From the NCBI GenBank assembly GCA_017476665.1, contig JAFUZJ010000053.1, forward strand, positions 35,755-99,754: DNA of 64,000 nucleotides. The letters run 5' to 3'. The notes beneath the pieces were generated by a model. That model was given only the letters and a program-made list of their open reading frames with translations, ran no database searches and was not told where the DNA came from. The DNA is from Lachnospiraceae bacterium. Lineage in GTDB: Bacteria > Bacillota > Clostridia > Lachnospirales > Lachnospiraceae. Both the position numbers and the translations under genes were made by a program. Every line of letters starts with the position of its first letter. Position 1 is the first letter of the stretch. Positions 9,425 to 18,670 of the stretch are shown in pieces.

Positions 9425-10759
9425 TCAACGAGACAAATTTAATATCTTTCCATCGCCAACAGAAATTTCATTGCTAATGGGAATCTCAAAATAATGCTCC
9501 CCCACCTCATAATACATATCTTCCCCGTCATAAATATAATCACAGAAATACAGATACAACTCCTCCGCATCCGCAGGCACCAGATACGCCATCTTCCCGC
9601 TCGACACCTGATCTCCCGCTACCGTGAATTCCTCCCCGAACATCCCGTTTGCCTCCAGATCATCACAGCGGAACGAATAGTCCGTATCCCACATCATGAC
9701 AAAATCATCCCCGAACAGATCCACATCCTCATCAGATAGTTCGCGGGTGTCAAAGCTCACATCCAGAATCACATACTTCGCCCCCTCCGGCGCCATCTTC
9801 GGTCCCACCGCATCCATCCATTCCACATGATCGATCCGGAAATCAAAATACACCCCGTTCATCGTTTCATCCCATGCATAAGTATAGACCGGCGTTTCCT
9901 CGTCCTCATCCACCGGCTCCTCCGGGTAAGTGATGTCCGAGATCGTGCCCTTGTCAATCTGCGCCGCAAAGCTCTCTGCCGTATGCCCGTACAGATACCC
10001 ACCGCCACTGGCCATATGAATCGCCACCACCTCGCCATATTTGTCCACGATCGGACCACCGCTGGCACCCGTCGTGCCATACTTGGAATCCATCTTAAAG
10101 GTCAGCACCCCGTTTCGCGAAGAAACCGCCTCCGCCTCATACACACAGTTCTCATGCACATCCTCCGTATCCCACAGACTCGCCAACAGATACAACTTCT
10201 CGCCCTTCTGCACCTTCCTGTTAGAGAGCGGCAGCGTCCGCAAATCCGTCTGTCCCTGCAGCGTAAATGCCGCCACATCCTTTTCGATCTGGGGCACCGC
10301 GTCCGCATCCTTGATCACCAGACAATTCTTCAACCTGGCGCCTGTGTCCTCCCCCGACTTCGCGTAGAAAATCCTGCCGCCCTCGATATACTCCGGCAGC
10401 TCCTCACCCGTAAACGTGTCCGCGTCATCCGGCCACAGAAAATGAAACGCCGTCACCAACAGCTTCTGCCCATGTTTTTCGGAATCCATGACAAAAGCGG
10501 TCCCCGAATCAAACGTCCCGTCCGTCGAATACCAATGCACATGAAAAGAACACTCCTCCGCCAACTCCTCAATCTCCTCGAAGGTAAGCTCCTGCTTGTC
10601 CGACTGCTCCGATCCAGACTGCCCGAACATGCCTCCAAACATCCCGCTGCCTCCGCCGTTGTCGCCGCCTATACTGCCAGACGAACCGCAGCCCGTAAGC
10701 GCTAACGCCGACGCCATTACAATGCCAATTCCACTCAATAACCACTTTGCTTTCTTCAT
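9425..10759 (-). CDS. Trypsin-like serine protease lipoprotein
   Basis: The product has 444 residues. A lipoprotein signal peptide ends in LALTGC (lipid-modified Cys24), followed by a glycine/serine linker. A chymotrypsin-fold protease domain (about 65-260) shows the triad: H106 in TAFHF, D161 in EKDVAAF and S233 in TGASGGP. The C-terminal domain (about 290-444) is beta-rich and resembles the DUF4352-type extracellular Ig-like domain. It would sit on the outer face of the membrane. RBS GGGAGG lies upstream of the start. It lies between the ATPase and small membrane genes of the island, so it may act in export, processing or surface defence; this is inference. Confidence 0.82.
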   Translation of the reverse strand: MKKAKWLLSGIGIVMASALALTGCGSSGSIGGDNGGGSGMFGGMFGQSGSEQSDKQELTFEEIEELAEECSFHVHWYSTDGTFDSGTAFVMDSEKHGQKLLVTAFHFLWPDDADTFTGEELPEYIEGGRIFYAKSGEDTGARLKNCLVIKDADAVPQIEKDVAAFTLQGQTDLRTLPLSNRKVQKGEKLYLLASLWDTEDVHENCVYEAEAVSSRNGVLTFKMDSKYGTTGASGGPIVDKYGEVVAIHMASGGGYLYGHTAESFAAQIDKGTISDITYPEEPVDEDEETPVYTYAWDETMNGVYFDFRIDHVEWMDAVGPKMAPEGAKYVILDVSFDTRELSDEDVDLFGDDFVMMWDTDYSFRCDDLEANGMFGEEFTVAGDQVSSGKMAYLVPADAEELYLYFCDYIYDGEDMYYEVGEHYFEIPISNEISVGDGKILNLSR

Positions 10760-10791
10760 GATTTCCTCCCTTAAAAGCTATAATTAAACTC

Positions 10792-11076
10792 TTAAATTTT
10801 CTTATCTCGCACTTCTTTCCATTTCAAGATCAATCCCCGCAATCCCATGAGGATCCGCGCCACACCACCTAAAATTGCAATCCAAAAACCCACCTTTGTC
10901 AGTTCCTCTCCAATCCCCATATTGACGGCATATTTGATCTGCAATTCCAACGGCGAATCCTGATAGGGGATGCCTGCCTTTATCACCACATAAAATAAGC
11001 CGATAAAAAGCACGATCACTCCTGCCAATGTAATTGCATTGAGAATACTTTTAAAAAAATGTATCACTTGCTCCAT
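10792..11076 (-). CDS. Small membrane protein, 94 residues
   Basis: Two clear hydrophobic helices (about residues 14-34 and 58-78) are separated by a short polar loop. The C-terminus is basic (LILKWKEVRDKK). No family was recognised. GGAGGAGG precedes the start, and the gene ends 33 bases before the protease lipoprotein gene. The 100-base gap upstream (11077-11176) contains no convincing gene. Confidence 0.6.
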   Translation of the reverse strand: MEQVIHFFKSILNAITLAGVIVLFIGLFYVVIKAGIPYQDSPLELQIKYAVNMGIGEELTKVGFWIAILGGVARILMGLRGLILKWKEVRDKKI

Positions 11077-11176
11077 AGTCCTCCTCCACCAAGATCAATC
11101 CCAAACAATTTCCATACATGTATATCCTTCGGGAACATCCGGCACTTCAAAAAAAATGTTAGCCAACCGCATAAAA

Positions 11177-11632
11177 TCAATGCCCCCTTAAATCAAATTC
11201 ACTAAAAAAAACAAAATCATTATGTCCCCATGAATACACTATATAGTAACCATTCCCCATCACATTCGTATCAAGTGATAGATTGCCATGCTCTATCAAT
11301 TGAATACTTGTACCTGCCTGCTTTTCAACAATACATTCCCACTCCTCATTTGCATATTGTGCATAATAGGTTCGCAGCTCATCTATTGATAATTCACTTT
11401 TAATCAGAATGCCTCCAAGGTACTGCATTCCATTACCATTTCCCACCAGTTTCCCCGCTTTCCAAAAACTTTCCATGTATTCTGTATGTTCAGGCAATTC
11501 TATTTTCTCAATCACCTTCGCTGTGTTTTTAGCAGTATGATCATTAACGAACGGAATGGATATCATAATCCCCAATAAGAAAAGAATAAAAAAAGCCATT
11601 ACTATTCCAATCATTTTTCCAACATTCTTCAT
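11177..11632 (-). CDS. Small anchored hypothetical protein
   Basis: The product has 151 residues. It has an N-terminal membrane anchor or uncleaved signal (IGIVMAFFILFLLGIMISI) and an outside domain of about 115 residues. Its ribosome binding site lies immediately after the original stop codon of the frameshifted gene upstream, so the two are probably translationally coupled. No family was recognised. Confidence 0.6.
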   Translation of the reverse strand: MKNVGKMIGIVMAFFILFLLGIMISIPFVNDHTAKNTAKVIEKIELPEHTEYMESFWKAGKLVGNGNGMQYLGGILIKSELSIDELRTYYAQYANEEWECIVEKQAGTSIQLIEHGNLSLDTNVMGNGYYIVYSWGHNDFVFFSEFDLRGH

Positions 11633-11653
11633 ATTCTTTATTTCCCCCGATTA

Positions 11654-12161
11654 TTATTCATTAAACAACAGCGGCACGCCCCGCCAAGCCAGCTCCGGCA
11701 TGACATCCAATCGATTCAGATACACATATATGATCTGGTCATCGCCCCAAATTCCCGAATCCGGCCTTTTCGTGCACAGTGTAATATGGTAGTACCCCGG
11801 CTTTATGGACAGGATCTGTTCCGGCAGCCCCCCCGCTCCACTCCGACAGCCAAAACAAATCTATCCTACACAGCTTGTCGTCCTGCAGATCAATCCCTAA
11901 CCGAATCGCAACATCCTGTTCCTCCAGCAGTTCATCCGTCGGATAACCCTCTCGGAATTTCAGGATAAAATCTCCTCCCGTTCCCGTACAGAAACCTACC
12001 ACATCCCCTTTTTTAATATGCCTCGCCACATCCTCCGGCGCAGAATATTCCTCATCTAAAAAGTTCATTCCCTCCGGAATATCCTTGTTCGTCTCCGGTG
12101 AAAAAAATACAATTCCCATACCGTCTATGGATAATGCAATGTCCCTTTCTTCAAAATTCAT
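11654..12161 (-). pseudogene. Frameshifted hypothetical (immunity-like) gene at a G7 run
   Basis: As read, the frame gives 140 residues ending at 11739. The run of seven G (7 C on the plus strand, 11828-11834) breaks a longer frame. Removing one base joins LSEWSGG to a convincing continuation (ILSIKPGYYHITLCTKRPD, then a stretch rich in aromatic residues) that stops at 11654, giving 168 residues. The restored end sits right at the next gene's ribosome binding site, as in the rest of the island. The break could be a true mutation, slipped-strand phase variation or a sequencing error in the homopolymer. The function is unknown. Confidence 0.75.
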
Positions 12162-12183
12162 ACAGACTCGAGCCTTCCCTTAA

Positions 12184-12912
12184 CTAATTCTGCTGATTTC
12201 CTTTCGCTCCCGCAATTTTCCCGTATCTCTCATAAAAATCTTCCAGCATATACCCTACCACATATTCTTCCATTCTCTTCGGATCAGTTACTTCATTGGT
12301 CACTCCATACCAACCGCTGGCACCTGCCGCATCCCATTTGCACAGGAAACTCAGATCCATGCTGTCGATCAGCTTCCCCCTGTCCGGTCCTTCCGGCTCT
12401 CCGGACTTTCGTGGCTCTTCCATGTCTTCCGGCTCTCCGGACTTTCCCGAGGTTTCCGGCTCTTCCGCCTCCTCATATCCTGGAAAATCTGCTATGACCT
12501 GACCGTCTCTCTGCAAACGGAATTCCATGGACGCGCCGAGAATATTTTCCACAATCCGCACATCAATATCATACTCCTGTCCGAAATGCGCTTTGACAAA
12601 CCCGCTTGCCAAAGTCTCTGCAAGCGACTTTGCCGCGGCAATCATGCGGTTTGTCTCCGTACTGTCATAGGTAACACCACCCTCCGAAGCATCTTCAAAG
12701 GAAACCGGATAGTTTTCAAGGAGCGCCTTCAATTCCGGGTGCCGGAGCGCCTGAACCGTCTCCCCTTTCGCCGTAACCTCCCCGCCGTCTTTCAGTACGA
12801 TCACCGTGCCGGTTTCCGACGTATGTATGCTGCGTATGTCCCGGTACGCTATTTGTTTTATTGAAAACAGCGACTTGATGATCAACTGATCTGCTCCCAT
12901 AACTAAACGCAT
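12184..12912 (-). CDS. Hypothetical protein with PH-like start and SGEPE repeats
   Basis: The product has 242 residues. The first 60 (LIIKSLFSIKQIAYRDIRSI...) look like a small PH-like beta domain. A linker around residues 150-180 contains two copies of a SGEPE unit, encoded by near-identical DNA repeats (about 12390-12460). The C-terminal part is acidic and aromatic. No signal peptide was seen. GAGGGAAG precedes the start. No family was recognised; the position in the island suggests an accessory or immunity role. Confidence 0.6.
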   Translation of the reverse strand: MRLVMGADQLIIKSLFSIKQIAYRDIRSIHTSETGTVIVLKDGGEVTAKGETVQALRHPELKALLENYPVSFEDASEGGVTYDSTETNRMIAAAKSLAETLASGFVKAHFGQEYDIDVRIVENILGASMEFRLQRDGQVIADFPGYEEAEEPETSGKSGEPEDMEEPRKSGEPEGPDRGKLIDSMDLSFLCKWDAAGASGWYGVTNEVTDPKRMEEYVVGYMLEDFYERYGKIAGAKGNQQN

Positions 12913-13010
12913 ACTTCCCTCTGCTAACAGCTTGCATCTTCAATCCAGCTATACACGGGACTCCGCTCACCCGTTTCAAGAAAATACCTAATAATAGCTT
13001 TGACGTCTCT

Positions 13011-13523
13011 TCAACTTTTGAATGCCACTTTCATTTTTTCCATTTGCTCATAGGGATAATCCATCCAATGCCCTTGATACTCTTCTATATCACACTTACG
13101 GAATTCCTCATAAACATTTTTCACAAAATGCTCCAGATCTAAATTTTCAACAACCAATAAATCCTGCAAGTCATCAAAGAAACCGCGAATCTCTTCATAG
13201 GACAGATCGCCTTCAATCGACTGAAAATATCTGCCAAGCATATCCTCCGCATCCTCCGAATAAGAAACGATTAACCTTACCCGGTTCTCAAACCGATCCA
13301 TACAGATAAAATACTCTCCCGGTTCCTCATCCCAGATAACACATCTGTGCTCTGCGCTTTCAGCATACATGTCATAGAGGACTTCTAAGAACTTTCCGGG
13401 CGAATCGTTTCCCCATGCATCCGAGGCGGAAATCGTCAGCTTTTCTGTGCCTTCTCTAAATGAAACATCAAACCACCCCGCATAGATTTGCTTTATTTCA
13501 AAATTAACAATGTCCATAACCAT
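13011..13523 (-). CDS. Small acidic hypothetical protein (immunity-like)
   Basis: The product has 170 residues, is very acidic, soluble and without signal peptide. The N-terminal half is beta-rich (IVNFEIKQIYAGWFDVSF) and the C-terminal half helical. This size, acidity and fold pattern are typical of toxin immunity proteins, but I cannot name a family. It lies between the SUFU gene and the PH-like gene on the same strand. Confidence 0.55.
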   Translation of the reverse strand: MVMDIVNFEIKQIYAGWFDVSFREGTEKLTISASDAWGNDSPGKFLEVLYDMYAESAEHRCVIWDEEPGEYFICMDRFENRVRLIVSYSEDAEDMLGRYFQSIEGDLSYEEIRGFFDDLQDLLVVENLDLEHFVKNVYEEFRKCDIEEYQGHWMDYPYEQMEKMKVAFKS

Positions 13524-13594
13524 TCTATTCCTCTGTTTGTTCCAGTTATATGCCCCATGCTCTTTCCAAAAATCATGTCAATGCCAGCAATACG

Positions 13595-14290
13595 CTATAT
13601 GACAGATTCTCTATGATAATCCGTTACATCCGACTTCAGTTTCCCGTAAATATTTTCCACAGACGTTCTATCTGATAAGCTCTTTAGTTCCGCATCCGTC
13701 ATTCCGATTAACTCCAGAAACTCAACCCGGCCATTTGGCGTAGAAATTGTTTCCACGGATGGGTCTTTTATGGTGATAAATCCTGTAAGATTTGATTTCT
13801 GATTTGCATCAATCCCGGTGGTCTGTCCGGTATAAATGAATTCATTCGGTCGGAATACCTCCCCTGCCGTAAAAGTAATTCTGGCGACTGTTTGCAGAAT
13901 TCCACAAATATTCTTGATCTCTGCTTCCTCATTTTCATATTCATCTTTTTTTAACTTAAATGTAAGCTCATAACCGTAACCGCTTATGTCAAGGTTCTCG
14001 CTTTCTTTTCCGTATATTTCGGTTAAGCCAAAAGAAACAAAATGCCAATAGTCGCCGCCATCGTAAACACTGATCCCATCCAGAGGATCATTTCCCCCAA
14101 AGATCCACTTGAGCAATGTCCCATAGTGTTTCGGATTATCCTGATCCGGGTAAACTCGCAGAAATTCCTTCTCAATTGCTTCCCAGCCTACAGCCTCTAC
14201 ATTCTCGTCATCAGGCGCACTAATTACTATCTTCTCTTCTTTCTGTTCTTTCTGCTCTTTCTCTTTCTTAAACTTATCAAATAATCCCAT
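13595..14290 (-). CDS. SUFU-domain (suppressor of fused) protein
   Basis: The product has 231 residues. After MGLFDKFKK and a K/E/Q-rich linker (to residue about 20), a SUFU-like domain covers about 35-220. Hallmarks are YGTLLKWIFGGNDPLDGISVYD, HFVSFGLTEIY and SGYGYELTFKL. In bacteria SUFU domains are a well-known immunity type of polymorphic toxin systems. No cognate toxin is visible. The N-terminal tag is shared with the DUF4241-DUF2185 protein at 16297-18648. GGAGGAG precedes the start. Confidence 0.82.
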   Translation of the reverse strand: MGLFDKFKKEKEQKEQKEEKIVISAPDDENVEAVGWEAIEKEFLRVYPDQDNPKHYGTLLKWIFGGNDPLDGISVYDGGDYWHFVSFGLTEIYGKESENLDISGYGYELTFKLKKDEYENEEAEIKNICGILQTVARITFTAGEVFRPNEFIYTGQTTGIDANQKSNLTGFITIKDPSVETISTPNGRVEFLELIGMTDAELKSLSDRTSVENIYGKLKSDVTDYHRESVI

Positions 14291-14343
14291 TTTCTTTCTC
14301 CTCCGTGATCACTTTCGGCTCAGCTAATTCCGTAGCCTTTTCT

Positions 14344-14772
14344 TTACTCAATATGCTCCACATGCGCTTTCAAAAACTCAAAATATTTCATCCCGTCATC
14401 ATTCCCGTCCTCGTCGGGTTCAAATATCTCTCTCCCCTCCAGCATATATGCCCTGAGCAGATATTCAATGGCATTCTTCTCGTCGCCGATCTCCAGACAA
14501 CATTCTCCCAGCCGCAGCATGACAAAGGGATTGGCATACCCCATTTCAATGCACCAATTCCCCCGCGCCTTGTCAAAACATGCATGTGCCTGCGGATACA
14601 TTCCCTGCTGAAAATAGACATCTCCGATCGCCGTCAAAAACCAACTTGTCTCGCTATAACACTGCTACGGCTCCGGTATCAGGTCAAGGGCTTTCTTCCA
14701 CGCAGAAACCGCCTCGTCATACCGCTCGTCCTCTTCCAACTGATTTCCTCTCTCTGCCAGTTCGTCCAACAT
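14344..14772 (-). pseudogene. TPR protein interrupted by an in-frame TAG
   Basis: The frame starts at the ATG at 14772 and reads MLDELAERGNQLEEDERYDE, then AVSAWKKALDLIPEP. It hits TAG at codon 36 (14665-14667) and continues in the same frame to 14344 with further TPR-like sequence (AIGDVYFQQGMYPQAHACFDKA). The stop is probably a C-to-T change from CAG, which would give a 142-residue protein. An internal ATG at 14637 could give a 97-residue fragment. It starts 3 bases after the end of the ATPase gene. Confidence 0.7.
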
Positions 14773-14775
14773 TTT

Positions 14776-16116
14776 TCATTTCCACCCCATCTCATACGCA
14801 ATATAATCCTTGATCCGGAACAATGTGTACAACGGAATGCACCAGACATGGGTTTTTCCATCCATATTATCCCCCACATTCTTTAGCGACGTTTTGACCG
14901 CCATTTTAGGCTCATATTTATTGCAAAACAAATGCAGGCTCTTGGCTTTGGTATTATCTGCGGCTTTCACTTCGATAGGGATCAGAACCCCTTCATGATC
15001 TGTGATAAAATCAAGTTCCGCATTGGCTTTTGTACGCCAAAAATAACAATCCATCTCCATACACCGTAGCTGTGTCATGACATAATTTTCCGTCAATGCT
15101 CCCTTAAAATGAATATACGACGCATCACCTTCTATAATTGTCCTGTAATTTACTTTGGATTTTCTTCTTAGCAATCCTACATCAGACAGATATACCTTGA
15201 AATAGGAATGAGCCGCCATCCCTGACAACGGAAGTTCCGGCGTTGATACCAAATTCAATTTATAAGCGATTCCTGCATTTACAAGCCATTCCAACGCGTC
15301 CTCCAGATCTTTCGCTCTGGCTCCCTGCTTTACATGGGAAAAGATAAATTTATTATTATCTCTTGCTATCTGGGAAGGAATCGCATCCCAGATTAGTCTT
15401 ATCTTTGTCGCCGTATCCGGTGATGTGTGCTTACCAAAATCGTCCGCATAATCCCTTAGAATCCTGTCCTGCACCTCCTCAACCTGCCTGTAATCATGTG
15501 TGTCAATCCATGTCTGTACGGCTTCCGGCATTCCTCCAATGATGTAATAATTCTTCAAATATTTTTCCAAAGGTACAGTATATAGTTCGGACAGGCTGCG
15601 CTCAAACGGCAATTCCCGGACACCGTTAAGATATTTTTCTCCACCGTCAGCAATCACAAATTCTTCAAAGCTCATTGGATACATTTCCAGACGGTCAACC
15701 TTTCCTACAGGGAAAGAAATTCCTTCTTCCCGAAGTGCCACGCCAAGCAACGAACCTGCGGCAATGATGTGAAGTTCCGGCATATTCTCCGCAAAATACT
15801 TAAGCGCACTGATCGCCCGCGGACAATCCTGAATCTCATCCAAGATAACCAATGTCCTGCCCGGAATAATCTCCTTGCCATATAGAATGCTGCCAAGCTC
15901 TTTGATGATCCGCTGGGTATCAAAATCAAATTCAAAAATCGCTTGCAGCCCCGTGTTCCCGTCGAAATTGAAATACGCCATTTCTTCAAATTCGCTTTCC
16001 CCAAACTGCCGTATCAAATATGTCTTACCACACTGACGGACACCCGTGATCAACAATGGTTTTCTATTCTTCTTGTTTTTCCATTTCAGCAACTGCTCTC
16101 TCGTTTTTCGTTCCAT
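14776..16116 (-). CDS. AAA ATPase with DUF4143 C-terminal domain (second copy)
   Basis: The product has 446 residues from the ATG at 16116, which has AAGGAG 9 bases upstream; the ATG 18 bases earlier lacks a site. Walker A GVRQCGKT is at about residues 25-32 and Walker B VILDEIQD near 95-102. The C-terminal DUF4143 part contains AELDFITDHEGVLIPIEVKA, the nuclease-like D-E-K signature. It is only distantly similar to the copy at 7853-9193 despite equal length. It has its own three-copy repeat array upstream at 16171-16254. The molecular function of this family is not established. Confidence 0.88.
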   Translation of the reverse strand: MERKTREQLLKWKNKKNRKPLLITGVRQCGKTYLIRQFGESEFEEMAYFNFDGNTGLQAIFEFDFDTQRIIKELGSILYGKEIIPGRTLVILDEIQDCPRAISALKYFAENMPELHIIAAGSLLGVALREEGISFPVGKVDRLEMYPMSFEEFVIADGGEKYLNGVRELPFERSLSELYTVPLEKYLKNYYIIGGMPEAVQTWIDTHDYRQVEEVQDRILRDYADDFGKHTSPDTATKIRLIWDAIPSQIARDNNKFIFSHVKQGARAKDLEDALEWLVNAGIAYKLNLVSTPELPLSGMAAHSYFKVYLSDVGLLRRKSKVNYRTIIEGDASYIHFKGALTENYVMTQLRCMEMDCYFWRTKANAELDFITDHEGVLIPIEVKAADNTKAKSLHLFCNKYEPKMAVKTSLKNVGDNMDGKTHVWCIPLYTLFRIKDYIAYEMGWK

Positions 16117-16170
16117 ACTATCACACTCCTTCAATGAATTCTTAATTGAATTTGCTTAATTAAAATTTTA

Positions 16171-16254
16171 GCATTTTTCAATTGAATAATCAATTGATTA
16201 GTGCGTTTTTCGATCGAATAAGTTGATATATATTGCGTTTTTCGATGGAATAAT
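16171..16254. repeat. Three 20-bp repeats, 32-bp period, before an ATPase gene
   Basis: Copies at 16171, 16203 and 16235 follow the pattern GCRTTTTTCRATNGAATAA with palindromic cores TTCAATTGAA, TTCGATCGAA and TTCGATGGAA, separated by 12-bp spacers. The shared 9-mer CGTTTTTCG occurs again at the start of the ATPase gene (about 16101-16110). The layout parallels the array at 9300-9388, although the sequence differs. The 160-base gap holds nothing else but the AT-rich promoter region. Confidence 0.8.
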
Positions 16255-16296
16255 TTTTACATTTTGCGTTCTGCCTGTCTCTCCCCTTTATTTTTC

Positions 16297-18648
16297 TCAA
16301 TCCACCTTATCCAGCCACACAAGCCCCGGATAGGTATGTTCCGCAACCGTTCCCACGGCCGACGCGAACTTCGCCGCCTCGCGGATATTGTAGTCCGTCT
16401 CCTTTATGAAATAGCTGTAGAAACCGCCCAGGATCAGCGACTGTGCATACTCCTCCCAGGAAGAAAATGCCTCCTTGCACCAATCAAACGCAAATACATA
16501 CGTCTCAAACAATTCTGTATTGGTGAGCAGGTCTGCAGCATACATCATTCGCGCCATTCCCACCACCTCATTCAGATCCCAAGCAAGCAGCCCTGCCTTC
16601 GGAAACAGTTCTATCACTTCACTGACATAACGCACATTCATATCCCAATAATTTCTCGTCCCTGCATCCAATTCATCCGGTTTGACATCGCTCTTGCCGT
16701 CCAAATATCTTATAGCCGCCTCCGCCACACGTGCGATCTGTGTCTGACCAAAATGATTTTGCAGGCTCTTCAGATCCGTGATTCCGTATATGTCCGCAAA
16801 ATATTTTCTGACCGCTTCCTTCTCTTCTTCCTTTTCCAATCTGTATGCGCTGACATCAGGATCAAGCTCCTGACGAAAAGGACCGTTCTGCAAAATCGTC
16901 CTCATGACGCCCATTCTGGTATATGCCTGTAATTCACTTATCTTCACCTGTTGTGCACCGGCACATGCCTGATGAAGCTTCTCAATCTGGTCTGCCAACA
17001 TTTTACGGGCAGCAGCCATGTCCTTTGCCACATACCCCATACTGTCCTCGATCATTTGTGGCAGATCAAATTTGGACACGCTCTCCGGCCAGACTTCCAT
17101 AGCCTGCCTAAAACACTCCACCGCCTTGCCTTCGCAATGGGTATTGTCAAAAATATATCCCAGCATATAGAACCATCGCGCCCTGTCCTCCGGACTCTTG
17201 CAGCGGGCATTTAACGCGCCCAGCTCTCTTCTTGCGTCGTTATAGCGTGACAGATTATTCAGCGCACTGATCTTGCGAAAATATATTTTATTACTCCTGC
17301 GCTCCGGGGGTATCTCCGCAATCTTGTCAAGGATTTTGTCATACTCATCGTTTTCATGCCACTGATCTAACAGTTCATAGATTTCGTCATCATCCTTGAT
17401 CCAATTTTCCTCCTGAGCTACTTCTGCTGCCAAGCCTTCTGTTGTCAAGCCTTCTGTCGACACGCTTTCTGCCCCTGTATTCTGTGGCATGCCGCCTGCC
17501 GTCTCATCCTCCTCCGGCTGCTGCAGCTCTTCATATTCATACTCTCCGGCATCATTCAGAAAATAAGAGTGCCCCACCGGCTTGTCCAGTATCGTGATCA
17601 ACTTCGGACAAATCTGACAAATGTACGCCAGATCCTCCACGCAGCAATTGTCAGGATCGCTGGTGTACGCCTCGTCCTCCGAACCGTCAAACAAAATCCA
17701 CCCGCTGTCCGTAGGTCCATGCTCCGGCTTGATCCGGTAGAGATACCCTACCCTGCGCGTCTCAAATATTTTCCGAGAGGCAATACAATGTCTTGCCTTC
17801 GGCAGCCCGGTCATCATCCTGTCAAAATCCGCATCTGCCTTCTCCAGATCATCCGCATCCGCAAAGGGCACGATCAATTCACAGATCTCGCCCACCTCGT
17901 CATACCCCCAGAACATACTATAAAAGCCATCTCCGAAACCCGTGGAGAAAAAGGGCATCTGATAATCCGTCCCCGGCACAGTCCACGCCAGAAAATCTCC
18001 GCCCTCCCGCTGCCACTCGGGAAGTTTCTCATAGCTTGCGGCATACAACGCCTGAAAATAATCGTCATAATGATTGCCATCAGGATTTTCGGCGTGCCAC
18101 TTGTCGATAAATTGCTGATACGCTTTCAGCACCACCTCATCTGCAAACGCCGCCGTCCCGGTATCCACCGGCACCCCCACGAGCTTGCGATGTGCAGCCT
18201 TCACCAGCTCATACCGCACCGGCTCTTTGTCCGTAATCTTCAACTGCGCGGTACAGATCCTGGAACCAAAATAGTTACTCCTATAGATTGATACATTGAC
18301 CGGATATTCCCCCGGCGCCACGGTATCGGCAAGCACATCCTGCGCCGCTTCGTCCCGCCACAAATACGCCAACGGGTCACCCACGACCAGCCGCCCTGAC
18401 GGGCAGGACGCCTTTCCCACAGTGACTACAAAGCGGTTGCCCTCTTTCACGAACTGCCTGCGGATCTTCGCAGGATCGACCTTGTCCTGACAGATGTATT
18501 TCCTGTTGTCCGCGAAGATCTCCTTCAAGCTCCTGGGAATGAAAACTGCGCCTCCCGGTTGCTGTTCTTTCTTTTCTGTTCCCTTTTCTGTTTCCTGTTT
18601 TGTCTCCTGCGCTTTAGTCTGTTTTTTCAATTTGTCTAATAACCCCAT
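16297..18648 (-). CDS. DUF4241-DUF2185-TPR multidomain immunity-type protein
   Basis: The product has 783 residues. Order of domains: MGLLDKLKK tag and charged linker (1-35); DUF4241-like domain (about 76-262: SGRLVVGDPLAYL, PGEYPVNVSIYR, DGFYSMFWGYD); DUF2185 domain (about 289-364: RRVGYLYR, DSGWILFDGSEDEAY, DPDNCCVEDL, KPVGHSYF); then helical TPR repeats to the end. DUF4241 and DUF2185 are both known as immunity domains of polymorphic toxin systems, so this looks like a fused multi-specific immunity protein. No membrane segment was seen. GGGAGG precedes the start. Confidence 0.8.
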   Translation of the reverse strand: MGLLDKLKKQTKAQETKQETEKGTEKKEQQPGGAVFIPRSLKEIFADNRKYICQDKVDPAKIRRQFVKEGNRFVVTVGKASCPSGRLVVGDPLAYLWRDEAAQDVLADTVAPGEYPVNVSIYRSNYFGSRICTAQLKITDKEPVRYELVKAAHRKLVGVPVDTGTAAFADEVVLKAYQQFIDKWHAENPDGNHYDDYFQALYAASYEKLPEWQREGGDFLAWTVPGTDYQMPFFSTGFGDGFYSMFWGYDEVGEICELIVPFADADDLEKADADFDRMMTGLPKARHCIASRKIFETRRVGYLYRIKPEHGPTDSGWILFDGSEDEAYTSDPDNCCVEDLAYICQICPKLITILDKPVGHSYFLNDAGEYEYEELQQPEEDETAGGMPQNTGAESVSTEGLTTEGLAAEVAQEENWIKDDDEIYELLDQWHENDEYDKILDKIAEIPPERRSNKIYFRKISALNNLSRYNDARRELGALNARCKSPEDRARWFYMLGYIFDNTHCEGKAVECFRQAMEVWPESVSKFDLPQMIEDSMGYVAKDMAAARKMLADQIEKLHQACAGAQQVKISELQAYTRMGVMRTILQNGPFRQELDPDVSAYRLEKEEEKEAVRKYFADIYGITDLKSLQNHFGQTQIARVAEAAIRYLDGKSDVKPDELDAGTRNYWDMNVRYVSEVIELFPKAGLLAWDLNEVVGMARMMYAADLLTNTELFETYVFAFDWCKEAFSSWEEYAQSLILGGFYSYFIKETDYNIREAAKFASAVGTVAEHTYPGLVWLDKVD

Positions 18649-18670
18649 GTGTGCCCTCCCTGCGTAACTT

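Noticed and set aside
11100-11176. A possible 25-codon reading frame on the minus strand
   Set aside because: Too short, and it lacks a ribosome binding site. It could be a remnant but cannot be supported.
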